From Bacteroidia bacterium (GTDB taxonomy: Bacteria > Bacteroidota > Bacteroidia > Bacteroidales > Azobacteroidaceae): a stretch of 43,478 bases of DNA. Below, piece after piece: positions 35,053 to 43,360 of this stretch (within the stretch, counting starts at the first letter, position 1; the number at the start of each line of letters is the position of its first letter). The notes beneath the pieces are model-generated. The model was not told where the DNA came from and ran no database searches. It saw only the letters and a list, made by a program, of their open reading frames with translations. The stretch is taken from positions 1 to 43,478 of the forward strand of contig BNYG01000022.1 of NCBI GenBank assembly GCA_026000155.1. The letters run 5' to 3'. Made by a program: the position numbers and the translations under genes.

Positions 35053-36051
35053 TTAATCGAAAGTTTTAAAATCCACAAAAACCGGCAAATGATCACTATA
35101 TCCGCCCTCATATTTCCGGCCATTGAAAGTCTTTTTAGGACGTTTACCACCGTGCGTACGATCGTTAACTAAAAGAAAATCCGCTTGAAAAATAGTTGCC
35201 GTTTCAGTCAAAACATGAAAAGGATGATTTTTCTGCAATAAATTTTTCGATACGATGATCTGATCTAAAAAATTCCATTGATCTCCGAATTTGTAACTTC
35301 CGATGGGACTTTTTTGTTCCAAAGGAAGGAATAAGTTGTGAAGATCATTGTTTACTAACACCTTGGAAATACTTTTGTCGGACGGTTCATCGTTGAAATC
35401 ACCCATAATCAAGATATGAGCCTTTGTGCGGATAGTTTGCAGACTATCGACTTTTGTCCGGATGATTGATGCTACGTGCATCCGGTCCGGTTCCGATTCT
35501 GCTTGTCCGCCTCTGCGGGAAGGGAAATGACAGACGAAAACATCCAGCGTGTCGCCGGTAATCACTTTGCCGGTCACATGGAGAACATCCCTTGTTTTTT
35601 TATGCTTGTTTTTGGGGAAATGAATGCGGATGTCGTTTTGATACAGAAGTTTGAATTGATCCCGTTGGTAGAGCAAAGCCACATCAATTCCCCGCGCATC
35701 CGGCGATTGGGTGACTACATATTGGTATTGCAAATTCCGGATAGGCGAATGGAGAGTCAAATCCCTCATTACTTTATCGTTTTCCACTTCACACATTCCG
35801 ATTAAAGCTGGTGTATTCCAGCCTCCAACCGATGTGATGACTTTGGACAGGTTATTCAACTTATTGTAATAACGTTTATTACTCCAATGCCGGATGCCAT
35901 CGGGCGTGAATTCCTCATCCTGTTTATCAGGCTCGTCTAAAATATCAAAAAGATTTTCCACATTGTAAAACATTACCCGGAAGGTATTTTGTGCGGAAAC
36001 AGAAGAACTCAATAGAAACAAGATCAGGATAAAAATCAGTTTCGGTTTCAT
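35053..36051 (-). CDS. Secreted endonuclease/exonuclease/phosphatase family protein
   Basis: 332 aa with a signal peptide (about 1-20, ending SAQ). Metal-dependent EEP fold motifs are visible: MFYNVENLFD, IGMCEVEN (catalytic Glu), GDFNDEP (Asp-Asn) and the C-terminal SDHLPV (Asp-His). Family members hydrolyse phosphodiester or phosphoester bonds of nucleic acids, lipids or inositol phosphates outside the cytoplasm. Bacteroidetes commonly have this small exported form. The substrate is not known. Confidence 0.88.
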   Translation of the reverse strand: MKPKLIFILILFLLSSSVSAQNTFRVMFYNVENLFDILDEPDKQDEEFTPDGIRHWSNKRYYNKLNNLSKVITSVGGWNTPALIGMCEVENDKVMRDLTLHSPIRNLQYQYVVTQSPDARGIDVALLYQRDQFKLLYQNDIRIHFPKNKHKKTRDVLHVTGKVITGDTLDVFVCHFPSRRGGQAESEPDRMHVASIIRTKVDSLQTIRTKAHILIMGDFNDEPSDKSISKVLVNNDLHNLFLPLEQKSPIGSYKFGDQWNFLDQIIVSKNLLQKNHPFHVLTETATIFQADFLLVNDRTHGGKRPKKTFNGRKYEGGYSDHLPVFVDFKTFD

Positions 36052-36073
36052 AATTTTATAATATTAAAAAAAC

Positions 36074-36104
36074 CTGTCATGGCGGGTCAAGCCCGCCATG
36101 ACAG
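36074..36104. repeat. Palindromic repeat, family 1, copy D
   Basis: Perfect 13-base arms beginning CTGTCATGGCGGG enclose a five-base tcaag loop. One pair differs from the other copies on both arms (G-C instead of T-A), which keeps the stem. It lies between the fba stop and the EEP start and could serve as a terminator of the fba transcript. Confidence 0.85.
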
Positions 36105-36114
36105 AAATTTGTTT

Positions 36115-37107
36115 TTAAGCTTTTCCGGCAGAACCCAATACTGCCACACATTTGTGTGCGTACAGTTTTTTCAATTCTTCGCGAGCCGGTCCTAAGTATT
36201 GACGGGGGTCAAACCATTCGGGATGCAAAGCGAATGTTTCGCGGATAGAGGCAGTCATTGCCAAACGGCCGTCGGAATCAATATTGATTTTGCAAACGGC
36301 AGATTTAGCGGCGCGACGCAATTCTTCTTCCGGAATACCGATCGAATCTTTCAGGTTGCCACCGTATTTATTGATGAGTTCCACATATTGTTGGGGAACG
36401 GAAGACGATCCGTGCAATACAATCGGGAATCCGGGAATCCGTTTTTCAATCGCTTCCAAAATGTCGAAACGCAAGGGAGGAGGAATCAAGACACCGTTTT
36501 CATCGCGGGTACATTGAGCAGGAGTGAACTTGTTTGCACCGTGAGAAGTACCGATAGAAATTGCTAATGAATCTACACCTGTCTTGGATACGAAGTCTTC
36601 TACTTCTTCCGGTTGCGTGTAAGTGTGATGTTCTGCCACTACGTCGTCTTCAATACCGGCTAATACCCCTAATTCACCTTCTACTGTTACATCGTATTGG
36701 TGAGCATATTCCACAACCTTGCGAGTAAGAGCGATATTGTCTTCATAAGAGTGGTGAGAACCGTCAATCATTACGGAAGAGAATCCCATATCCACGCAAC
36801 TTTTGCAGATTTCGAAATCTGCGCCATGATCCAGGTGAAGAACAATAGGAATATTTTTCCCCAATTCTTTTGCATATTCAACCGCGCCTTGCGCCATATA
36901 ACGCAACAATGTTTGGTTGGCATACTTGCGGGCGCCGCTGGATACCTGGAGGATTACAGGAGAACTTTCTTCTACGCAAGCTTGAATGATGGCTTGCATT
37001 TGTTCCATATTATTGAAGTTGAATGCAGGAATTGCATACTTGCCTTCAAAAGCTTTTTTGAATATTTCACGGCTGTTTACCAAGCCTAATTCTTTGTAAT
37101 TTACCAT
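36115..37107 (-). CDS. fba: Class II fructose-1,6-bisphosphate aldolase
   Basis: 330 aa. Cleaves fructose-1,6-bisphosphate to two triose phosphates in glycolysis. Visible features are AIPAFNFNN, the zinc-binding and catalytic block LHLDHGAD, and GSHHSYEDN, typical of class II type B enzymes that use zinc. The gene follows rplT by eight bases on the minus strand, so it is part of the run beginning at thrS. The C-terminal ARKYANQ in this protein is near the substrate loop. No loss of key residues is seen. Confidence 0.95.
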   Translation of the reverse strand: MVNYKELGLVNSREIFKKAFEGKYAIPAFNFNNMEQMQAIIQACVEESSPVILQVSSGARKYANQTLLRYMAQGAVEYAKELGKNIPIVLHLDHGADFEICKSCVDMGFSSVMIDGSHHSYEDNIALTRKVVEYAHQYDVTVEGELGVLAGIEDDVVAEHHTYTQPEEVEDFVSKTGVDSLAISIGTSHGANKFTPAQCTRDENGVLIPPPLRFDILEAIEKRIPGFPIVLHGSSSVPQQYVELINKYGGNLKDSIGIPEEELRRAAKSAVCKINIDSDGRLAMTASIRETFALHPEWFDPRQYLGPAREELKKLYAHKCVAVLGSAGKA

Positions 37108-37115
37108 ATTCTTTG

Positions 37116-37460
37116 TTATTTAACTTTGTTTACAATTGCTCTGAATGCTTCCGGATGATTGACGGCAAGGTCAGCCAGTACTTTGCGGTTGATTTCAACA
37201 CCATTTTTGTGTAAGGCGCCCATCAATTTGGAATAGGATAATCCTTCCAGGCGAGCGGCCGCATTGATACGTTGAATCCATAAAGCCCTGAAATTGCGTT
37301 TTTTAGCTCTACGATCACGGAAGGCATACGTTAAGCCTTTTTCCCATGTATTTTTGGCGACTGTCCATACGTTTTTTCTTGCGCCATAATAACCTCTTGT
37401 TAATTTGAGGATTCTTTTTCTTTTAGCTCTCGAAGCTACATGATTTACCGATCTAGGCAT
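37116..37460 (-). CDS. rplT: 50S ribosomal protein L20
   Basis: 114 aa. The start [32 protein letters not shown] and the [19 protein letters not shown] block are diagnostic of L20, which binds 23S rRNA early in assembly and often represses its own operon. It lies 88 bases after rpmI and eight bases before fba. Confidence 0.97.
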   Translation of the reverse strand: MPRSVNHVASRAKRKRILKLTRGYYGARKNVWTVAKNTWEKGLTYAFRDRRAKKRNFRALWIQRINAAARLEGLSYSKLMGALHKNGVEINRKVLADLAVNHPEAFRAIVNKVK

Positions 37461-37548
37461 AATAATTAAAATGTTTTGAAAGTTAGCGCCGCTTTTGACG
37501 GTCTTTAGATGCTAAATTTCTGTTAATAAATCTTTTAGAAATCACTGT

Positions 37549-37746
37549 TTACTTTAATCCCAACATCTCTTTAACGCTGTTCACGTTCGTTTGATCGAGG
37601 ATGGAGAAATGAGTTAATCTCCGTTTTTGCTTTTTAGTCTTCTTCGTTAGAATGTGACTTTTGTAAGCGTGTTTTCTTTTGATTTTCCCTGTTCCGGTAA
37701 GAGCGAATCTTTTTTTGGCACCGGAATTAGTCTTCATTTTAGGCAT
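37549..37746 (-). CDS. rpmI: 50S ribosomal protein L35
   Basis: 65 aa, [31 protein letters not shown], the standard L35 N-terminus. Highly basic, 23S rRNA-binding. It is separated from infC by a 163-base gap that contains a family-1 palindromic repeat. Confidence 0.97.
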   Translation of the reverse strand: MPKMKTNSGAKKRFALTGTGKIKRKHAYKSHILTKKTKKQKRRLTHFSILDQTNVNSVKEMLGLK

Positions 37747-37793
37747 TTCACTTAAAAATTTATTGTTTATACTAAATTATATTTGCACCCTCC

Positions 37794-37884
37794 TGTCATT
37801 GCGGGCTTGACCCGCAATCCCACGATGTCCGTTAAACACTTATTAACGATTAGCAGGAGATTGCGGGTCAAGCCCGCAATGACA
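37794..37884. repeat. Palindromic repeat, family 1, copy E
   Basis: Three hairpins in a row: ATTGCGGG/CCCGCAAT, CGTTAA/TTAACG and ATTGCGGG/CCCGCAAT, with outer TGTCATT and AATGACA. It lies in the infC-rpmI gap and shares layout and the central TGTCCGTTAA with the copy inside the ABC-F gene. It will appear as folded RNA in the operon mRNA and could affect rpmI expression. Confidence 0.85.
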
Positions 37885-37909
37885 AGGATGATGTTTTTTA
37901 TTCATTGTT

Positions 37910-38518
37910 TTATTGTTTTTCTTCTTTCGCTTCCACAGGCTTTACTACCACCAGTTCCGGTCTTGTCACCGGTTTCGGGGCTGCAACGGCTGCTTTCTTG
38001 GGCGCTAGCATGATAATCATCTTTTTCCCTTCCAAAGCCGGCATTTGTTCTACTTTTCCGTAATCTTCCAAATCATTGGCAAAACGAAGCAACAATACTT
38101 CTCCCTGCTCTTTGAAAAGGATGGAACGTCCCTTGAAAAACACGTAGGCTTTTACTTTGGCTCCCTCTTCCAGAAAGCTTTTCGCATGTTTCAGTTTGAA
38201 ATTATAGTCATGATCATCGGTTTGAGGTCCAAAACGAATTTCTTTGACTACCACCTTCACTGATTTTGCTTTTTGTTCTTTTTGACGCTTTTTTTGTTGG
38301 TAGATAAACTTTTGATAATCAGATATTCTACAAACAGGTGGAACAGCATTGGGTGAGATTTCAATCAAATCCAAATCCAGATTTTGTGCCATTCTCAGGG
38401 CTTCCGGAACGGTATATACACCTTGTTCCACATTGTCACCCACAACACGCACTTCTTTGGCGCGGATTTTCTCATTTACTCTGTACTGATCTTTTAAATT
38501 GTCTTTCTTCACTGCCAC
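37910..38518 (-). CDS. infC: Translation initiation factor IF-3
   Basis: 202 aa from a GTG start at 38518. Motifs [18 protein letters not shown] and [20 protein letters not shown] are the N-domain and linker of IF-3. [24 protein letters not shown] belongs to the C-domain. It controls start codon selection and 30S recycling. A non-ATG start is usual for infC and fits autogenous control. The start overlaps the thrS stop by 10 bases. A charged C-terminal extension (about 175-202) exceeds the usual length. Confidence 0.95.
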   Translation of the reverse strand: MAVKKDNLKDQYRVNEKIRAKEVRVVGDNVEQGVYTVPEALRMAQNLDLDLIEISPNAVPPVCRISDYQKFIYQQKKRQKEQKAKSVKVVVKEIRFGPQTDDHDYNFKLKHAKSFLEEGAKVKAYVFFKGRSILFKEQGEVLLLRFANDLEDYGKVEQMPALEGKKMIIMLAPKKAAVAAPKPVTRPELVVVKPVEAKEEKQ

Positions 38519-40455
38519 TGATTCATTTGTTTTTCTACTTCATTGTTTATAAGCGCGGCAAAGGTAGTAATTTTCATCGAACCTACATCACCTTCGCCCT
38601 GTTTTCTTACAGAAATTTCTTTATTTTCTACTTCTTTCTCCCCAATTATCAACAAATAAGGGATTTTTTTCAATTCATTGTCCCTGATTTTGCGTCCGAT
38701 CTTCTCATTCCGTTCGTCGATAATGACCCGGATATCCTGTTTTCTCAATTCTTTAGCAACCTCAGAAGCATAGTCGTTAAATTTTTCACTGATAGGCAAA
38801 ATAACCGCCTGATCGGGAACCAGCCACAAGGGGAATTTTCCGGCCGTATGCTCAATCAATACGGCAACAAACCGTTCCATCGAACCGAAAGGCGCCCGGT
38901 GAATCATTACCGGACGATGTTTCTGGTTATCAGCGCCTACATATTCCAATTCAAAACGTTCCGGTAAATTATAATCTACCTGAATCGTTCCCAACTGCCA
39001 TCTTCTACCCAAGGCATCTTTGACCATAAAGTCTAATTTGGGGCCATAGAATGCAGCTTCTCCCAATTCGATCCGGGCTGGAATATTTTGTTCCTGACAA
39101 ACTTCAATGATAGCGCTTTCCGCCGCTGCCCAGTTTTCTTCCGAACCGATGTATTTTTCTTTATTATCCGGGTCGCGCAAGGAAATTTGCGCTTCGTAAT
39201 CGGTAAAATTCAAGGCGCGGAAAATAATATGGATAATTTCCATTACCTTGATAAACTCGCCTTTTACATCTTCCGGTGCACAGAAAATATGCGCATCATC
39301 TTGCGTAAAACCTCTTACACGCGTCAAACCGTGCAATTCGCCGCTTTGTTCGTAACGGTAAACGGTTCCAAATTCCGCCAATCGCAAAGGCAATTCTTTG
39401 TAGGAACGGGGAAATGCCTTGTAAATCTCGCAATGGTGAGGGCAATTCATCGGTTTCAACAAAAATTCTTCGCCTTCTTCCGGCGTATGAATCGGTTGAA
39501 ACGAATCTTTTCCGTACTTGGCATAGTGACCGGAAGTAACATACAGCAATTTATTGCCGATATGCGGAGTCATTACCTGTTGGTAGCCATATTCCTTCTG
39601 AATGCGGGTTAAGAAATCTTGCAGTTTGAGGCGCAACTGGGTACCTTTGGGCAACCAGAGCGGAAGTCCCTGTCCTACATTTTGTGAAAAAGCGAACAAT
39701 TCCATTTCCTTGCCAATTTTGCGATGATCGCGTTTTTTGGCTTCTTCCAACAAAACGAGATGCTCATCCAACAACTTCTTTTTCGGGAAAGTAATGCCGT
39801 AAATACGAGTCAATTGCCTGCGTTTTTCATCGCCTCGCCAATAAGCGCCCGCTACCGACAGGAGTTTGACCGCTTTGATAGAAGACATGTCCGGCAAGTG
39901 CGGACCGCGGCATAAATCGGTAAAATTTCCTTGTGTATAAGTCGTAATCGTACCGTCTGCCAATTCGCTGATCAATTCGGTTTTATAGGTTTCGCCCCGG
40001 TCGCCAAACAGTTTTAAGGCATCTTGTTTGGTAATATTTTCACGGCAAATCACCGATTTTTGAGCTGCCAATTCCTGCATTTTCTTTTCAATAGCTTCTA
40101 AATCAGCGTCTTTGATAACTACCCCTTCGCCCGGATCTACATCGTAATAAAATCCGTTTTCAATCGCCGGGCCGATACCGAATTGAATACCCGGATACAG
40201 TTCCTGCAAAGCTTCCGCCAATAAGTGGGCCGACGAATGCCAGAAAGCATGTTTGCCTTCCGGGTCTTCCCATTTATAGAGTTTCACCGTGGCGTCTTCG
40301 TTGATGGGGCGGGATAAATCCCAGGTTTCACCGTTCACACCTGCTGCCAGAACATCCTGTGCCAAACGGGGACTAATACTTTCGGCTATCTGCAGAGCCG
40401 TAGTTCCTTTCGCATATTCGCGAACCGAACCGTCGGGAAATGTTATTTTTATCAT
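38509..40455 (-). CDS. thrS: Threonyl-tRNA synthetase
   Basis: 648 aa class II synthetase charging tRNA-Thr. The TGS domain (about 1-62) and SAD editing domain ([11 protein letters not shown]) precede the catalytic domain with [10 protein letters not shown] (zinc and substrate residues) and [11 protein letters not shown]. The anticodon-binding domain is C-terminal (about 545-640). First gene of the thrS-infC-rpmI-rplT operon with its own promoter. A long leader for autoregulation was not evident. Confidence 0.96.
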   Translation of the reverse strand: MIKITFPDGSVREYAKGTTALQIAESISPRLAQDVLAAGVNGETWDLSRPINEDATVKLYKWEDPEGKHAFWHSSAHLLAEALQELYPGIQFGIGPAIENGFYYDVDPGEGVVIKDADLEAIEKKMQELAAQKSVICRENITKQDALKLFGDRGETYKTELISELADGTITTYTQGNFTDLCRGPHLPDMSSIKAVKLLSVAGAYWRGDEKRRQLTRIYGITFPKKKLLDEHLVLLEEAKKRDHRKIGKEMELFAFSQNVGQGLPLWLPKGTQLRLKLQDFLTRIQKEYGYQQVMTPHIGNKLLYVTSGHYAKYGKDSFQPIHTPEEGEEFLLKPMNCPHHCEIYKAFPRSYKELPLRLAEFGTVYRYEQSGELHGLTRVRGFTQDDAHIFCAPEDVKGEFIKVMEIIHIIFRALNFTDYEAQISLRDPDNKEKYIGSEENWAAAESAIIEVCQEQNIPARIELGEAAFYGPKLDFMVKDALGRRWQLGTIQVDYNLPERFELEYVGADNQKHRPVMIHRAPFGSMERFVAVLIEHTAGKFPLWLVPDQAVILPISEKFNDYASEVAKELRKQDIRVIIDERNEKIGRKIRDNELKKIPYLLIIGEKEVENKEISVRKQGEGDVGSMKITTFAALINNEVEKQMNQWQ

Positions 40456-40485
40456 GATTTTATATGCTAATCAATTAATAGAGTG

Positions 40486-40517
40486 CAAAAATAATATTCT
40501 TTTTTCAATCCGGCAAA
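40486..40517 (-). promoter_or_regulatory. Complete Bacteroidetes promoter for the thrS operon
   Basis: On the minus strand TTTG (40517-40514) and TATTTTTG (40493-40486) are 20 bases apart. The -7 element ends about 30 bases before the thrS start. The remaining sequence to the IS element at 40628 is AT-rich with no gene seen. Confidence 0.65.
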
Positions 40518-40614
40518 ATATCCGGCATTCAGTGTAAAAATATTTCTATCGCTTTATCTAATGTTCGTTAAATTTTCCAAAATAAAATTTTTGGCTAAAT
40601 CTTTTTTTTGGCGC

Positions 40615-40629
40615 TAAATTATTATTTAA
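40615..40629 (+). repeat. Left copy of a 15-bp direct repeat flanking the IS element
   Basis: TAAATTATTATTTAA occurs here and at 42104-42118. Because it overlaps the ends of the inverted repeats, the true target duplication is 10-12 bases, as expected for IS4-type elements. Confidence 0.75.
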
Positions 40630-40749
40630 TGTCGTTTAATTAAGTCCTATCCTCTTCTTAGTTCTATGCTTTAGTGCAATTTAAGTCTGCAAAAAGTGTT
40701 TGAATTCTTTGTCTATATGCTATAAAATTAGTACTTTTAAACCGTATAA

Positions 40750-41816
40750 TAAATGGGGGTATCCCAAGTAAACAAAGACAAGCGGATTATCGTGAACAAG
40801 TATCTAAAAACATAGTGTATGAGATTGACAGTGAAGAGTTTAGGAAGTGCTCGCGAGGCGCGTCCAATAATTTTTTTGTTCGCGATAGAATCCTGACATT
40901 CAAGAATTTAATTGTTCTAATCATGTCGATGAAAACTTCCTTGCAGCGGGATTTGGATAAATTTTTCAAGTCGGTCAATCAAGCAGATTTTAATATTCGG
41001 GCAGTCACCAAGGGCGCCTTTTCTACCGCTCGTTCCAAATTAAATCCGGAAGCCTTCAAACGGTTGAATACGGTAGCCGTTGATACCTTATTACCAGGAA
41101 GCGGACAGTATTCGTTCTTTAGCTACTTGTTCGATGCTCTACGATGTATTCAACAAAGTAACGATAGACTCACAGATAGCGTCGTTTTCAGTAAGTGAAA
41201 GAGCTTTGTTGAAATTGCATTTATCGCATGTAAAACAAGGGGACTTGCTGTTATTGGACAGAGGGTATCCGAGTTTTTGGTTGTTGTTTTTATTACAAGC
41301 TCAAGGGATAGACTATTGCGTACGACTCAACGAGGACGGGATGCACCAGGTAAAAGAATTTATCGGGAGTGACTCCAAAGAACAGACAGTCCGTTTTACA
41401 CTTCCAAGGAAAGACAGAGGGGAATTAGCGGGTTATCCGGATTATCAAGCAAGAGGAAAGGAAATTAGTTGTCGCTTGATTAGCGTAGCATTGGGCAATG
41501 GCAGGCAAGAGATTTTATGCACCTCATTGCTTGATACGGAAAAGTCATTTATGCCCATCCGATAGATGAAAAGGTAAAAGCGGAATACCAGGCAGATGAA
41601 AGCAGAAAGCACGGACAAAAAATCAATCGGACAAACGCTTTGTCTATGACACAGGACATACTGATAGCTACTTTTTTAAGGCAACAATTTGAAAAAGCGA
41701 TTCAGGCATTTGATGCTGTTGTGCAAAAGACCAGAGAGGTTATAAGACCCGGTAGAAGTGTAGCGCGAAAAATGAAACAAAAAAAGAGGTTCTCTATGAA
41801 TTATAAAAAGTTATAG
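40750..41816 (+). pseudogene. IS4-family transposase, inactivated by deletions and frameshifts
   Basis: Three segments in different frames line up with one IS4-type transposase. The first (to about 41085) has KQRQADYREQVSKNIVYEI and RLNTVAVD. The second (41080-41565) has ADSIRSLATCSMLYDVFN and LLLDRGYPSFWLL, containing one of the catalytic Asp residues. The third (about 41552-41816) has AEYQADESRKHGQKINRTN and ends KRFSMNYKKL. Family transposases have an Asp-Gly-Ser block after the first part and a Glu block before the last part; both are absent, so about 60-80 codons are lost at each junction. It cannot make active enzyme. Confidence 0.85.
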
Positions 41817-41829
41817 AATGTTAGCATTC

Positions 41830-42087
41830 GGAAAGAATCACTAAAAACGAACAAGGGCCATAATCCCGATGGTGCATAGCGCCTGAACTTTTGTACTCGT
41901 GTGCGTCAGTGCATGGTGATCAGTGATGTGCAAACCGCAGATCCGAGTCTGCGGGCGACTCTTTATCGCCAAGCGTGTCGGACACTGACATGGCTTTGGG
42001 CGCAAGGAAACATATCATAAGCGGGGGCTTACGCACCAAGCCTACAAAGATTTGGACCGATGGCACTGAATGGGAGCAACTCTATGC
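41830..42087. other. Hairpin-rich non-coding segment within the IS element
   Basis: This 260-base stretch between the transposase end and the right inverted repeat is clearly more GC-rich than its surroundings. It contains successive potential hairpins: CCGCAGA/TCTGCGG (41935-41953), GGCGA/TCGCC (41954-41970), a bulged 11-pair stem CCAAGCGTGTC with GACATGGCTTTGG (41969-41999), and TAAGC/GCTTA (42017-42030). Short open frames occur on both strands (about 45-55 codons) but none matches a family I know. It may be a structured RNA or a relic. Confidence 0.45.
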
Positions 42088-42103
42088 CTTAATTAAACGA
42101 CAT

Positions 42104-42118
42104 TAAATTATTATTTAA
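42104..42118 (+). repeat. Right copy of the 15-bp direct repeat flanking the IS element
   Basis: TAAATTATTATTTAA, identical to 40615-40629. Confidence 0.75.
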
Positions 42119-42150
42119 CAGTTTCTCTTTTCTTTTTTCAAAAATGTTTT

Positions 42151-42158
42151 TACCTTTG
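42151..42158 (+). promoter_or_regulatory. -7 promoter element for the Rpn nuclease gene
   Basis: TACCTTTG matches TAnnTTTG and lies 61 bases before the ATG, outside the IS element. No clear -33 element is seen; the upstream stretch is T-rich. Confidence 0.5.
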
Positions 42159-42219
42159 TAGTGTGTTGTGAACGATGCGTTTGTAATACAATTTTTATTT
42201 AACTGTTTTATCTCCATTT

Positions 42220-43077
42220 ATGAACAAGAATTTAACTTCAACCTATATCAATCCCTTAACGGATTTTGGGTTCAAGAAGCTTTTTGCAACAGAAAGCAAC
42301 AAAGCGTTACTGATTGATTTCTTAAACGAAATCATCAAGGAAGAAGGATGTATTACCGACATCAAGTATCAACCCACTCTGCAATTGGGCAGTACGGAAG
42401 CAGACCGGAAAGCGATATTTGATATTTTCTGCAAGAACGAAAACGGAGAATTTTTTATTGTCGAGATGCAGAAAGCCCGGCAACCGTATTTCGTTGATAG
42501 AAGTTTGTTTTATTCAACCTTTCCAATACAAAGTCAGGCTCCGCAGGGGTCGTGGAATTTTGAGTTGAAAGCTGTCTATACGGTAGCCTTATTGGATTTT
42601 AAGTTGTTTGAAGATATAGCCGATGAAGATTATTTTATCGAAAAGATTTATTTAGCGAGGGAGCGAACGAAGGCGCGGTATTCAAAAAAGTTGAATTTCA
42701 TCTTTGTTGAATTGCCGAAGTTCAAAAAGAATATTGAAGAATTGAAAACCAACGCTGACCGTTGGTTGTATTGTTTCAAACATCTTGGACAGTTGGAAGG
42801 TCAACCGGAAGAATTGTCTGGAGGCGTATTTGAAACGTTATTTAAAGAAGCGGAAATAAAAAAACTAACACATATAGAAATGGAACAGTATCACAAAAGC
42901 GTATTGGAATACAGCGATGTTCGCGATGCCGTCGATTATGCTATGGAGAGAGGGCGAAATGAAGGCATCAATCTTAGAAACTTTGAAATTGCCAAGAATC
43001 TATTGGATTTACATCTTCCGATCAATGACATTGTGAAAACAACAGGACTTACCCCTGAACAAATACTGGCGCTATAA
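42220..43077 (+). CDS. Rpn family / PD-(D/E)XK nuclease family putative transposase
   Basis: 285 aa. The N-terminus INPLTDFGFKKLFATESNK and the active-site block FDIFCKNENGEFFIVEMQ (Asp...Glu-x-Gln) mark the PD-(D/E)XK nuclease family annotated as putative transposase or recombination-promoting nuclease (Rpn). Members cut DNA and promote RecA-independent recombination in E. coli. The C-terminal helical tail (MERGRNEGINLRNFEIAKNLL...TTGLTPEQILAL) is the usual Rpn-type ending. It sits next to an IS element and a MITE-like repeat, consistent with mobility, but is intact. Confidence 0.9.
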   Translation: MNKNLTSTYINPLTDFGFKKLFATESNKALLIDFLNEIIKEEGCITDIKYQPTLQLGSTEADRKAIFDIFCKNENGEFFIVEMQKARQPYFVDRSLFYSTFPIQSQAPQGSWNFELKAVYTVALLDFKLFEDIADEDYFIEKIYLARERTKARYSKKLNFIFVELPKFKKNIEELKTNADRWLYCFKHLGQLEGQPEELSGGVFETLFKEAEIKKLTHIEMEQYHKSVLEYSDVRDAVDYAMERGRNEGINLRNFEIAKNLLDLHLPINDIVKTTGLTPEQILAL

Positions 43078-43112
43078 GCGTTAAATAATAATTTCACGGT
43101 GCATTGTCATTT

Positions 43113-43222
43113 GTAGGGGCGAAACATTTTTCGCCCTTGTTCATGTACCCGCGTCATTGTGTGTAACCGTATTCACATCGTGTGGACCTACATCATTAGG
43201 GCGAAAAATGTTTCGCCCCTAC
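43113..43222. repeat. 110-bp inverted-repeat element, family 2
   Basis: Two perfect 24-base inverted arms (43113-43136 and 43199-43222, outer ends GTAGGGGCG and CGCCCCTAC) flank a 62-base unique centre. Each arm is itself a hairpin with GGGCGAAA/TTTCGCCC stem. The same hairpin type is found in argS. No coding potential is seen; it may be a MITE-like or REP-like element. Confidence 0.85.
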
Positions 43223-43295
43223 GATGCTGAAAAAAAATTAAAGTTAAAATTTCCAAAAAACAGGTTAAAAATTAGGTTAATAAAAAAAATTTGCA

Positions 43296-43303
43296 TACCT
43301 TTG
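43296..43303 (+). promoter_or_regulatory. -7 promoter element near the right end
   Basis: TACCTTTG matches TAnnTTTG. A terminator-like hairpin follows within 30 bases, and any gene it drives lies beyond the window. Confidence 0.55.
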
Positions 43304-43330
43304 CATCGTTAAAATTTAGTCCGAAAAATG

Positions 43331-43360
43331 CTGTCACTTCTTAAGTGCCAGTTTTTTTTT
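43331..43360 (+). terminator. Intrinsic terminator directly after a promoter, possible attenuator
   Basis: CTG-T-CACTT / AAGTG-C-CAG forms an eight-pair stem with one mismatch and a three-base loop, followed by nine to ten T residues. It lies about 28 bases after the -7 element. A transcript starting there would be only about 50 nt long unless the hairpin is bypassed. The rest of the window to 43478 holds no recognisable gene. Confidence 0.6.

Larger units (their letters stand above)
40628..42104. mobile_element. Decayed IS4-type insertion sequence, about 1.48 kb
   Basis: Perfect 17-bp terminal inverted repeats AATGTCGTTTAATTAAG (40628-40644) and its complement (42088-42104) bound the element. 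AT-rich direct repeats lie just outside. Inside is a broken IS4-family transposase gene (about 40750-41816) and a 270-base non-coding tail. The inverted repeats can be extended outwards four more bases into the duplicated target. The element lies between thrS and the Rpn nuclease gene. Confidence 0.8.

Noticed and set aside
37778..37785. TATATTTG on the plus strand as a promoter
   Set aside because: It matches the -7 pattern but points antisense to infC with no plus-strand gene downstream, so it is probably a chance match in AT-rich DNA.
6603..37884. Palindromic repeats as tRNA or CRISPR genes
   Set aside because: The copies are widely scattered, lack cloverleaf features or regular spacing, and one is translated inside a gene.
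41879..42021. A 45-codon frame reading RLNFCTRVRQC onward on the plus strand
   Set aside because: It has no in-frame start with support, and its hairpins make a structured non-coding reading at least as likely.
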